From an uncultured Lachnospiraceae bacterium (GTDB taxonomy: Bacteria; Bacillota; Clostridia; Lachnospirales; Lachnospiraceae), in the NCBI GenBank assembly GCA_949472775.1, contig CASWVG010000002.1:62001-126000 (forward strand): DNA of 64,000 nt, written 5' to 3'. Of the stretch, positions 44,299-51,649 are shown one piece after another. The stretch's first letter is position 1, and each line of letters starts with the position of its first letter. A program made the position numbers and the translations under genes. The notes under the pieces were generated by a model. That model had not been told where the DNA came from. It saw only the letters and a list, made by a program, of their open reading frames with translations, and ran no database searches.

Positions 44299-45180
44299 AT
44301 GCAAGTATCGGTTGATAAAAAAAGTGAGAGAAGAGCGGCATATCTCTTTATCATTCCTGCGGTCGTCCTGCTGGCGGCGTTTCTGCTCTACCCGGCGCTG
44401 CAGACTGTCAGATATGCTTTTACGGACTATAACATTATGCGTCCCGACAGGATCAAATTCTGCGGATTCAATAATTTCATCGAACTGTTTCAAGACAAAG
44501 ATTTCTGGATTGCGGTGAAGAATACCCTGCATTTCACCATTTTGGTTGTGCCTTTCCAGACGGTACTGGCACTGGCGCTTGCGCTTCTGATTTCCTCCAG
44601 GAGGAAAGGCGTCTCCATCTTCCGCGCGGCCTACTTCAGCCCGCAGGTGACGTCGATGGTTGTTGTGGCGATCCTCTGGACGGTTTTGTACAACTCCAAT
44701 CCAAACAGCGGCCTGTTGAATGCCCTTCTGGTAAATCTCGGAATGGAGCCGTGCGGTTTCCTGAATGATCCGAAAAGCGCCATGAATTCCATTGTCTTCA
44801 TGTCGGCATGGCAGGGGGCGGGTTACCAGATGATGATCTTCCTCGCGGGCCTGCAGGGCATCCCGAAGGATCAGTATGAGGCGGCCTCTATCGACGGCGC
44901 AGGAAAGATCAAGAGCTTCCTCTATGTGACGCTGCCGGGACTGAAGAACGTGATCTCCTATGTCATTATGATAACGGTTATTCAGGCGATGAAGCTTTTT
45001 ACACAGCCCTATGTGATGACTAAGGGTGGTCCCCAGAATGCCACCAGGACCCTCGTGTACTATGTGTATGAGCAGGGCTTCCAGAAGAGGAATTTCGGCT
45101 ATGCCTGCGCGGTGGCGGCGGTGTTCTTCGTCATAGTGATTTCCCTGTCAGTGGGAATGAAAAAAATAATTAAGGCGTAA
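44299..45180 (+). CDS. Sugar ABC transporter permease, MalF/UgpA type
   Basis: This 293-residue inner-membrane permease has six predicted helices and the EAA loop YEAASIDGAGKIKSFLYVTL, which docks the ATPase. ATG 44299 follows AAGGAGGGG; the track's 37-residue extension overlaps the binding-protein gene. A 94-bp composite hairpin repeat begins immediately after its stop, separating it from the second permease. No ATPase gene is present, so a shared MsmK-type ATPase encoded elsewhere is likely. Confidence 0.95.
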   Translation: MQVSVDKKSERRAAYLFIIPAVVLLAAFLLYPALQTVRYAFTDYNIMRPDRIKFCGFNNFIELFQDKDFWIAVKNTLHFTILVVPFQTVLALALALLISSRRKGVSIFRAAYFSPQVTSMVVVAILWTVLYNSNPNSGLLNALLVNLGMEPCGFLNDPKSAMNSIVFMSAWQGAGYQMMIFLAGLQGIPKDQYEAASIDGAGKIKSFLYVTLPGLKNVISYVIMITVIQAMKLFTQPYVMTKGGPQNATRTLVYYVYEQGFQKRNFGYACAVAAVFFVIVISLSVGMKKIIKA

Positions 45181-45274
45181 TGTGAGAAGTACTTCTATTC
45201 ACTCGCAGCAAAGGCTGCTTCGCGAAGAAGTACTAAGTCTCACATAGGAGAATGCCCCAAAAGCGGCATTCTCC
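45181..45274 (+). repeat. Composite hairpin repeat, copy C (reference copy)
   Basis: Hairpin 1 pairs TGTGAGAAGTACTTCT (45181-45196) with AGAAGTACTAAGTCTCACA (45226-45244), with a small bulge and an inner GCAGC/GCTGC stem. Hairpin 2 pairs GGAGAATGCC (45247-45256) with GGCATTCTCC (45265-45274), perfect over 10 bp. No T-run follows. It lies between two permease genes of one operon, so it is not a simple terminator. Confidence 0.85.
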
Positions 45275-45324
45275 GTACGGGTTTGGGCATGTAGCCCTGG
45301 GAGAGGAAGGAAAGGAGCGTCATT

Positions 45325-46167
45325 ATGACACAGAAACAGAGAAAGCAGATAGGCAGTCTTGCCTTTTACATTGGAAACACCGTTATCGCGCTGATATTTG
45401 TATCGCCTTTGATATGGATGATCGCGGCCTCCTTAAAGCCGGAGGCGGAAATTTTTAAGGGGCTCAATTCAATCTCAACCTTTGTTCCGAAGGCCGCTTC
45501 CCTGGCCAATTACCAGGAAGTGTTCAGCCGGATCAACATGTGGAAGTTCATTTTTAACAGCCTGTTCTATGTGATGGTTATCATTGTGTTAGACTTGTTC
45601 GTCAACTCCCTGTGCGGCTACGCGCTGGCAAAGTTTGAGTTTAAGGGAAAAAATGCCCTTCTGACGCTGGTGATCAGCCTGATGGTGTTTCCGGCGGAAG
45701 CGATTATGCTGCCCATGTACCGTGAGATGGCGGATCTGGGGTGGATCAACACATGGGCATCCCTGATTGTTCCCTTTATCGCAAAGTGCTTCAGCATCTA
45801 CATGTTCAGACAGTTCTTTCTGGATATACCCAATGACCTGCTGGAGGCGGCAAAGATCGATGGGTGCGGGCCGATCAAAACATTCTTCCGGGTTGTGGTG
45901 CCGATTTCTGGTACCGTATATGCAACCATCCTGATTCTGGATTTTGTAGCGCACTGGAATGATTTCATGTGGCCGCTGCTTGTGGTGACGGGGGAGGAGA
46001 AGAGAACGGTACAGCTTGCGATTCAGACCTTTTTCGGCTCAAAACCGATCAACTACGGTCCGATCATGGCTTCCCTGACCATCTCGGCCATTCCGATGCT
46101 CCTCATGTTTGTGTTCCTGCAGAAATATTATGTGGAAGGAATTGCGTCAACGGGCATTAAGGGGTGA
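45325..46167 (+). CDS. Sugar ABC transporter permease, MalG/UgpE type
   Basis: This second permease of the importer has 280 residues, six helices and the EAA loop LLEAAKIDGCGPIKTFFRVV. It ends with the family tail QKYYVEGIASTGIKG. ATG 45325 follows AGGAAAGGAG. It is the last gene of the GH32 operon, and a hairpin follows 30 bases later. Spacing of 144 bases from the first permease is unusually long and is filled by the composite hairpin repeat. Confidence 0.95.
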   Translation: MTQKQRKQIGSLAFYIGNTVIALIFVSPLIWMIAASLKPEAEIFKGLNSISTFVPKAASLANYQEVFSRINMWKFIFNSLFYVMVIIVLDLFVNSLCGYALAKFEFKGKNALLTLVISLMVFPAEAIMLPMYREMADLGWINTWASLIVPFIAKCFSIYMFRQFFLDIPNDLLEAAKIDGCGPIKTFFRVVVPISGTVYATILILDFVAHWNDFMWPLLVVTGEEKRTVQLAIQTFFGSKPINYGPIMASLTISAIPMLLMFVFLQKYYVEGIASTGIKG

Positions 46168-46197
46168 ATCAGCCCATAAAATTTAATATATTTTATA

Positions 46198-46233
46198 AAC
46201 GGGAGTTTGGCTGGACGAAGCGAAACTCCCGTT
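46198..46233 (+). terminator. Hairpin ending the sugar operon, touching the next promoter
   Basis: AACGGGAGTTT and AAACTCCCGTT form an 11-bp perfect stem. No T-run follows; instead the last two T belong to the -35 box of the next promoter. Confidence 0.6.
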
Positions 46234-46260
46234 GACATTCTCCGCAAATAATTGTATAAT
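46232..46260 (+). promoter_or_regulatory. Perfect consensus sigma-A promoter of the chemosensory cluster
   Basis: TTGACA, exactly 17 bases, then TATAAT. The predicted leader is about 87 bases before the receiver-HD-GYP gene. No operator-like palindrome overlaps it. Confidence 0.92.
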
Positions 46261-46353
46261 TTATTCGATATTGTCGATCTCATTTGTGACATATTAAATC
46301 ATAGAAAAAGGAGGGAGAAGATCCGCCGTTTCAGGGCGGATTGATCGGAGGAT

Positions 46354-47448
46354 ATGAGCGAAAATGCAACCAGACAACAGCTGCTGATCGTGGACGACGA
46401 GGAAGTAAACAGAACAATACTCAGCCTTATGTTCGATTCTGATTACGATATCGTGGAAGCGCCCAATGGAATGGAAGCGATTGAGGCGATTGAAAAAAAT
46501 GATGATATCGCGTTGATACTGCTCGACGTTATAATGCCGGTCATGGACGGCTTCGGTGTGCTCGACTACATGAAAGAGAAAGATCTCTTGGAGAAGATTC
46601 CGGTCATCCTGATTACCAGCATGACACCTCAGGAGAGCGAGGAGAAGGCGTACGAGTACGGCATTGCGGATGTGATGCACAAGCCTTTTGAGTCAGCGAT
46701 TATCAAGAGGCGTGCGAATAACATAATTGAACTTTACCAGAGTAAGAAGAATCTGGAGATCAAGCTGAAAGAACAGGAAGTGACGATTCGTGAGCAGGAG
46801 AAGGCGATCCGCGAAAACAACGAGTTCATGATCGACGCGCTCGGTTCCGTGGTGGAGTTCCGGAGTATTGAGACTGGGGACCATGTCAAGCGGATCAAGT
46901 ATCTGACGAGAATCCTCTTGAAATACCTTGCGAAATATTTCCCGAAGTACGGGCTGACGCCTGTGCAGATCGACCAGATTGCGAGAGCTTCTGCACTCCA
47001 TGACGTAGGTAAGATCGGCATACCGGATTCCATTCTGTTAAAGCCGGGCAAACTGACGACGGAAGAGTTTGAGGTGATGAAGACCCACACCACCATCGGA
47101 TGTGAGATTCTGGATTCCTTTAAACCGCAGTACCCGGATGAATTTTACCAGTACTGTTATGAGATCTGCCGCCACCACCATGAGAGAGCGGACGGCAAGG
47201 GATATCCGGACCATCTGGCGGGAGATGAGATTCCGATCAGTGCACAGATCGTATCTATCGCCGATGTATACGAAGCGCTTGTCAGCGAGAGAGTATATAA
47301 AAGTGCATACAGTAATGACGAGGCATATAAGATGATTTTAAATGGGGAATGCGGACAGTTTTCGGAAGATGTGATAGAATGCTTTAAGCTTGCCAAGGAG
47401 GATTTCTTCAACCTGGTTGAAGTAATCAACATGTTTAATTTCACGTAA
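46354..47448 (+). CDS. Response regulator with HD-GYP phosphodiesterase output
   Basis: This cytoplasmic protein of 364 residues has a receiver (about 1-125) with phospho-acceptor D58 (ALILLDVIMPVMDG). A coiled linker (about 128-155) leads to an HD-GYP domain with SALHDVGKIGIPD and RHHHERADGKGYP, all metal ligands present. Phosphorylation should control c-di-GMP breakdown. ATG 46354 follows GGAGG. It opens the cluster, but a strong terminator follows, so later genes may be expressed at a lower level. Likely phosphodonors are the cluster's histidine kinase via Hpt, or CheA. Confidence 0.95.
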   Translation: MSENATRQQLLIVDDEEVNRTILSLMFDSDYDIVEAPNGMEAIEAIEKNDDIALILLDVIMPVMDGFGVLDYMKEKDLLEKIPVILITSMTPQESEEKAYEYGIADVMHKPFESAIIKRRANNIIELYQSKKNLEIKLKEQEVTIREQEKAIRENNEFMIDALGSVVEFRSIETGDHVKRIKYLTRILLKYLAKYFPKYGLTPVQIDQIARASALHDVGKIGIPDSILLKPGKLTTEEFEVMKTHTTIGCEILDSFKPQYPDEFYQYCYEICRHHHERADGKGYPDHLAGDEIPISAQIVSIADVYEALVSERVYKSAYSNDEAYKMILNGECGQFSEDVIECFKLAKEDFFNLVEVINMFNFT

Positions 47449-47463
47449 GATAGATCAGGCGAC

Positions 47464-47507
47464 GAAGACTGTAAAACAATAGGATTATGTTTTGCAGTCT
47501 TCTTTTT
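47464..47507 (+). terminator. Strong intra-cluster terminator
   Basis: GAAGACTGTAAAACA pairs with TGTTTTGCAGTCTTC (15 bp, one G-U pair), followed by TTTTT. It stands between the HD-GYP regulator and the Hpt gene, where read-through would be needed if they form one operon. Confidence 0.88.
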
Positions 47508-47543
47508 ACAGTATCTTCAAAATAACGGAAAGGAAAGTTTGCT

Positions 47544-47921
47544 ATGGACGAAAAATTCAGACAACAGTTGGAGGAATGCGGTGCGGATGTGGAGACCACA
47601 CTGAAACGTTTTATGAACAACGACGCGATTTACCAGAAGTTTCTCGGGAAATTCCCCAATGATCCGAATTACGCGAATTTAGGGACGAATCTGGAAACCG
47701 GTGCTTTTGAGGAGGCATACAAATGTGCCCACGCATTAAAAGGTGTGGTGGGTAATCTGGGCCTTACCCCGATCTATGAGAAGGTTTCCACGCTGGTGGA
47801 GGAACTGCGCAACAAGGCGGCAGAGGAAGTGGACGCAGCGCGCGCAAACGAGTTGTGGCAGGAGATAAAAAAGGTATACGAGCAGTTTATCGGCGTGATC
47901 AATGAAAATATCCCGCAATAA
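47544..47921 (+). CDS. Hpt (histidine phosphotransfer) domain protein
   Basis: This stand-alone 125-residue phosphotransfer protein is an all-helical bundle with phospho-acceptor H63 in CAHALKGVVGNLGL, the family signature. It has no kinase or receiver domain. It should shuttle phosphoryl groups between receivers, for example between the HD-GYP regulator, the second receiver-HD protein and a kinase. ATG 47544 follows GGAAAGGAAA. A composite hairpin repeat starts 4 bases after its stop. Confidence 0.93.
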   Translation: MDEKFRQQLEECGADVETTLKRFMNNDAIYQKFLGKFPNDPNYANLGTNLETGAFEEAYKCAHALKGVVGNLGLTPIYEKVSTLVEELRNKAAEEVDAARANELWQEIKKVYEQFIGVINENIPQ

Positions 47922-47924
47922 CAG

Positions 47925-48016
47925 TGTGAGAAGTACTTCTGACCACTCACGGCGGAGGCTGTTTCGTGGAGAAATACGAAGTCTCACACAAGAGAATGCC
48001 TCAACGAGGCATTCTC
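47925..48016 (+). repeat. Composite hairpin repeat, copy D
   Basis: The left arm TGTGAGAAGTACTTCT is identical to copy C, and the right arm is GAAGTCTCACA. The second hairpin pairs GAGAATGCC (47992-48000) with GGCATTCTC (48008-48016). It runs into the tandem repeat at 48004. Confidence 0.85.
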
Positions 48017-48100
48017 CATAAGAAGATTGACATGGAACGAGGCATTCTCCATAGAAGGTTGAGATGGAATGAGGCATTCTCCGTAGGAGGTTGACATGGA
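48004..48100 (+). repeat. Threefold tandem repeat of a translation-start segment
   Basis: Three units of 33, 32 and 32 bases start at 48004, 48037 and 48069. Each reads (A)YGAGGCATTCTCC, then a purine-rich site, then ATGGA. The purine-rich sites are AGAAG, AGAAGG and AGGAGG, and the third supplies the kinase's ribosome-binding site and ATG. Each unit carries another copy of the hairpin arm GGCATTCTCC. Confidence 0.9.
48032..48094 (+). CDS. Possible 20-codon upstream ORF in the tandem repeat
   Basis: The ATG in repeat unit 1 opens a frame of 20 codons (MERGILHRRLRWNEAFSVGG) whose TGA ends one base before the kinase ATG at 48096. If translated it could couple to the kinase start. The ATG in unit 2 gives only ATG GAA TGA. 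The ribosome-binding site of the upstream ORF is weak, so translation is speculative. Confidence 0.25.
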   Translation: MERGILHRRLRWNEAFSVGG

Positions 48101-49547
48101 ATTTGAATGGTTAAATTCCCGGGTTGCGGATGAGACGATGGAACTCGTCCTGCTTTTCAACGAGGAGGGCAGCATACTGTACGGTAACCAGACAGCGGCG
48201 GCCAAACTGGAATACGACAGGGATAAGCTGACAAAGTGCAGTATGTCCCAGATATTCCGGCAGGATTTTCCCAACTCGCCGGATGGGTTTATCACCTTTG
48301 TAAAAAAAAGCATGAAGAGCGTCAAGGAGATGACGATGTACAGGAGCAACAACTCCTGTTTCTCTGTCAATGTCCGTATTTTTCCGGAAGACGGGATGGA
48401 TGCCTATCTTCTTCTCGCGGAAGATATTTCAGCGCAGAAAAATATGAACATGCGGATCCGCGAACTGAAGGAGAAGGAGAGTGAGAACAACCGGGCGAGA
48501 AATGAGTTTACGGCGAATGTCACCCATGAACTCCGCACGCCCGTAAATGGCATTAAAGGGCATGTGATGGAGCTTGTGGAGGAGGTTACGGATCCGGGTC
48601 AGAAAAAGACCCTCGATATCGTACTAAGCTGCTGCGACAATATGCTGACGATCATCAATGATATTCTCGATTTTGCGAAGCTGGAGTCCGGCAAATTCGT
48701 GATAGACGAAAAGCCTTTTGACTTTCAGGAGATGATAGATAAAGTAGTCGCAACCCACAGCGCGGTAGTGAATAAAAAAGAACTGCACATGAGTGTGGAT
48801 GTTGACGAGAAGATTCCAGGGAAACTGATTGGCGACGAACTGCGTCTCATCCAGATTCTGAACAATCTTTTGTCCAACGCCATCAAGTTTACCATGGTAG
48901 GCTATGTCAATCTGGTTGTCGGAATGACCAGACGGGTCAACGATGAGGTGGAGCTGTTTTTCATGGTGAGGGACAGCGGCATCGGTATTTCCCAGAAAGA
49001 GCAGGATCGCCTGTTCCAGAGTTTCAGCCAGGTGGACGCTTCGATTACGAGGCGCTTTGGCGGAACGGGACTGGGGCTTGCCATCACGAAGCAGCTTGTG
49101 GAGCTGATGCACGGAGACATTCATGTGGAGAGCGAGAAGGGGAAGGGGAGCACCTTTTCCTTTTCTGTCAAGCTCAAGAGCGAACAGATGCTCGACGACA
49201 AGCAGAGCCAGGTCTATGTGAACTGGTCTGAGTACATGAAGGAAGGGGAAGGGCAGAACGTAGACAGTCTCATGCAGTTTGGTGAGGCGGAAAACAGGGA
49301 AGAGTTAAAGAAGCGCATGGATAAGCTTGTGCTTTCCATTGAGATGGGCGCGTGGGATAAGGCGGAGCTTCTCGCCTCTACGCTGAAAGCGCTGATTGAG
49401 TCGTCGGGAGACGAGGATCTGAAGCGGCAGGAACTGCGGATGGAGATGGCGATCAGAAAAGCCAATTACGACAAGAGCATGGATATGTACGGCAGATTGA
49501 AGGATGCGATCACAGAGCGGATCGGAGATCTGTGGAACCAGGAATAG
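48096..49547 (+). CDS. PAS-domain sensor histidine kinase, soluble
   Basis: This cytoplasmic kinase of 483 residues has an N-terminal PAS domain (about 8-110), HisKA with H144 (TANVTHELRTPVNGIKGHV) and a HATPase_c domain with LNNLLSNAIKFT, DSGIGIS and FGGTGLGLAITKQL. A C-terminal helical segment of about 110 residues (about 375-483) contains no receiver or obvious Hpt histidine. There are no membrane helices. It probably works with the adjacent Hpt protein and receiver-HD proteins in a relay. Its start codon sits in the last unit of a tandem repeat. Confidence 0.93.
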   Translation: MEFEWLNSRVADETMELVLLFNEEGSILYGNQTAAAKLEYDRDKLTKCSMSQIFRQDFPNSPDGFITFVKKSMKSVKEMTMYRSNNSCFSVNVRIFPEDGMDAYLLLAEDISAQKNMNMRIRELKEKESENNRARNEFTANVTHELRTPVNGIKGHVMELVEEVTDPGQKKTLDIVLSCCDNMLTIINDILDFAKLESGKFVIDEKPFDFQEMIDKVVATHSAVVNKKELHMSVDVDEKIPGKLIGDELRLIQILNNLLSNAIKFTMVGYVNLVVGMTRRVNDEVELFFMVRDSGIGISQKEQDRLFQSFSQVDASITRRFGGTGLGLAITKQLVELMHGDIHVESEKGKGSTFSFSVKLKSEQMLDDKQSQVYVNWSEYMKEGEGQNVDSLMQFGEAENREELKKRMDKLVLSIEMGAWDKAELLASTLKALIESSGDEDLKRQELRMEMAIRKANYDKSMDMYGRLKDAITERIGDLWNQE

Positions 49548-49702
49548 CAGGAGGATAGCTGTTTGGAACAGGTCGAAGCATTGACTGCCAAGACCGCAGG
49601 AATATGATGCAGGAGTGCAAAATTCCATTGTCAGAGAGCATTCAGACCGGATTTTGCATGATGAATGTGAAGGGACTGGACAGTTATGCAGGAGGATAAC
49701 TT

Positions 49703-50779
49703 ATGGAAAATGAAAATGTTAAGAAAAACGCGCCTGCCATTCTGATTGTGGATGATATCAGTGTGAATGTGACCATTCTGGAAAACATTCTCACACATGA
49801 AGGGTATGAGGCATTGACGGCTTTAAGCGTCCAGGAAGCGCTGGAGCTGATGAAGCAGACCAGACCGGATCTCATTCTCTCGGACTTGTCCATGCCCGAG
49901 ATAGACGGACTGGAGTTCTGCAGGATGTTAAAGAGCGACCAGGCGACCAGGGATATACCCTTTATCTTTATTACGGTATTGAATACCAGCAAGGAGAAAG
50001 AGGAGGCGTTTCTGGCGGGAGCCGTGGATTTTATACCGAAGCCCTTCGACAATATAGAGGTTCTGATGCGGGTGAGCAATCACTTGAGCAGTTACCGCAT
50101 GCAGCAGGAGATGGCGGATTACAATCGCATGATGCACCGGCTGGTGGAAGATCAGAAGAATCAGATCGAGAGGGAGCACGCCAGTGTGCTGCGGGCGCTT
50201 TCCCGCATTATGAAAAAGAAGGACGACGACAAGGGGACGCATCGGAGCAATGTGGCTTACAACTGCAAGCTTCTCGCCCAGGGGATGCAGTTTTCCCCGG
50301 CCTTTGAGGACGAGGTGACAGACGAGTTTGTGGAGAATATCGGCATTGCGGCGAGACTTCACGACGTGGGAAGGTTCCTTATGTCGGAGGAGGAGATCGC
50401 GGACGATGGCGGGCCGGACAGGCAGAATTTGGAATATATTGAAAAGTGTACGGAATTTGGTGGTGAAGTAATCGGTGAATTCAGCGTGGATCAGGTGAGC
50501 GGCGGCGCGATGGAGATGACGAGGCAGATAGCCAGATGTCATCACGCGCATTGGGATGGTTCCGGCTATCCGGCGCTTTCGGGAAACGGGATCCCGCTGG
50601 AGGCGAGGATTACGGCTGTGGTGAACGACTTTGACGAAATGACGGCGCCGGGTCACGCAGAGGCAGCCTGCTCCCCGGAAGAGGGATTGCAGAGGATCAG
50701 CGAGCGGAGCGGTTTGTACTACGACCCGGATGTGGTAAAGGTGTTCAATAAGCTCTGGAGCAGGATGAGAACAAATTGA
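49703..50779 (+). CDS. Response regulator with variant HD-GYP output
   Basis: This 358-residue protein has a receiver (about 10-125) with D61 (LILSDLSMPEIDGLE), a helical linker and an HD domain. The HD motif is ARLHDVGRF and the GYP motif CHHAHWDGSGYPALSG. The usual HHE has become HHA, so one metal ligand is changed and activity may differ from the intact protein at 46354. ATG 49703 follows AGGAGG. The gap before it (about 155 bases) shows no clear promoter. It may be a regulated binder rather than an enzyme. Confidence 0.9.
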   Translation: MENENVKKNAPAILIVDDISVNVTILENILTHEGYEALTALSVQEALELMKQTRPDLILSDLSMPEIDGLEFCRMLKSDQATRDIPFIFITVLNTSKEKEEAFLAGAVDFIPKPFDNIEVLMRVSNHLSSYRMQQEMADYNRMMHRLVEDQKNQIEREHASVLRALSRIMKKKDDDKGTHRSNVAYNCKLLAQGMQFSPAFEDEVTDEFVENIGIAARLHDVGRFLMSEEEIADDGGPDRQNLEYIEKCTEFGGEVIGEFSVDQVSGGAMEMTRQIARCHHAHWDGSGYPALSGNGIPLEARITAVVNDFDEMTAPGHAEAACSPEEGLQRISERSGLYYDPDVVKVFNKLWSRMRTN

Positions 50780-50834
50780 CTTTTATTGAATTGTATGCTT
50801 TAATTAAAGATGGTAATTTGGGGAGGCAAAAGAA

Positions 50835-51638
50835 GTGATTACCGACGGCGAGTTTCAACGAATCGTTACCTATGTTAAGAATAATTATGGTATTGATCTG
50901 AGCCAGAAGAGAGTCCTGGTAGGCGGACGGCTGGAGAATTACCTCGTCCGAAACGGCTACGCGAATTATAATGAATATATGGCGAAGGTGGAGCACAACC
51001 CGAAGGGCAGCGAGGCGACTGATCTGATCAACATTCTGACCACGAACCATACATATTTTATGCGGGAGAGCGAGCACTTTGATTTCATGAAAAATGTAGC
51101 ATTGCCGTGGGCGAAATCCAGGACGATGGGTACAAAGGACCTGAGAGTCTGGTGTGGCGCATCCTCCACAGGGGAGGAACCGTATACACTGGCTATGATT
51201 ATTCAGGATTTTTTTGGTATAGAGCATAACGCATGGGATACCAGACTTCTGGCGACAGACATTTCCATGAAAGTATTGTCGCACGCATCCAAGGGCGTAT
51301 ATCTGAAGGAGGATATTGAGCCTCTGCCCGTCAACTGGAAGCGGCATTATTTCAAGCAGATCAGCCAGGATGAATTCCAGGTGAAGGATGAGCTGAAAAA
51401 GGAAGTCATTTTCAAGCAGTTTAATCTGATGGACCCCATCAGGTTCAAGAAGAAATTTCACATTGTATTTTTGCGGAATGTGATGATCTATTTCCAGGAT
51501 GACATCAAATATCCGCTGATTAACCGGATTTATGATCACATGGAGCCGGGCGGCTATCTCTTTATCGGGCTGACGGAGAGACTGGAGCGTCAAAAAGTGA
51601 AATTTAACTATGTTCAACCATCAATTTACAGAAAATAG
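50835..51638 (+). CDS. cheR: Chemotaxis protein methyltransferase CheR
   Basis: CheR methylates receptor glutamates using SAM. The 267-residue protein has the N-terminal helical domain and the Rossmann core with LRVWCGASSTGEEPYTLAM, the SAM-binding signature, and FLRNVMIYF near the end. The start is GTG 50835 after GGGGAGG. It is followed at 11 bases by cheB, with cheB's ribosome-binding site overlapping the cheR stop, so the two are translationally close. Confidence 0.96.
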   Translation: MITDGEFQRIVTYVKNNYGIDLSQKRVLVGGRLENYLVRNGYANYNEYMAKVEHNPKGSEATDLINILTTNHTYFMRESEHFDFMKNVALPWAKSRTMGTKDLRVWCGASSTGEEPYTLAMIIQDFFGIEHNAWDTRLLATDISMKVLSHASKGVYLKEDIEPLPVNWKRHYFKQISQDEFQVKDELKKEVIFKQFNLMDPIRFKKKFHIVFLRNVMIYFQDDIKYPLINRIYDHMEPGGYLFIGLTERLERQKVKFNYVQPSIYRK

Positions 51639-51649
51639 GAGTGCAGAAC

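Noticed and set aside
45247-45274. Second hairpin of the composite repeat as a rho-independent terminator
   Set aside because: A 10-bp perfect stem but followed by GTACGGG rather than T residues, and located inside an operon.
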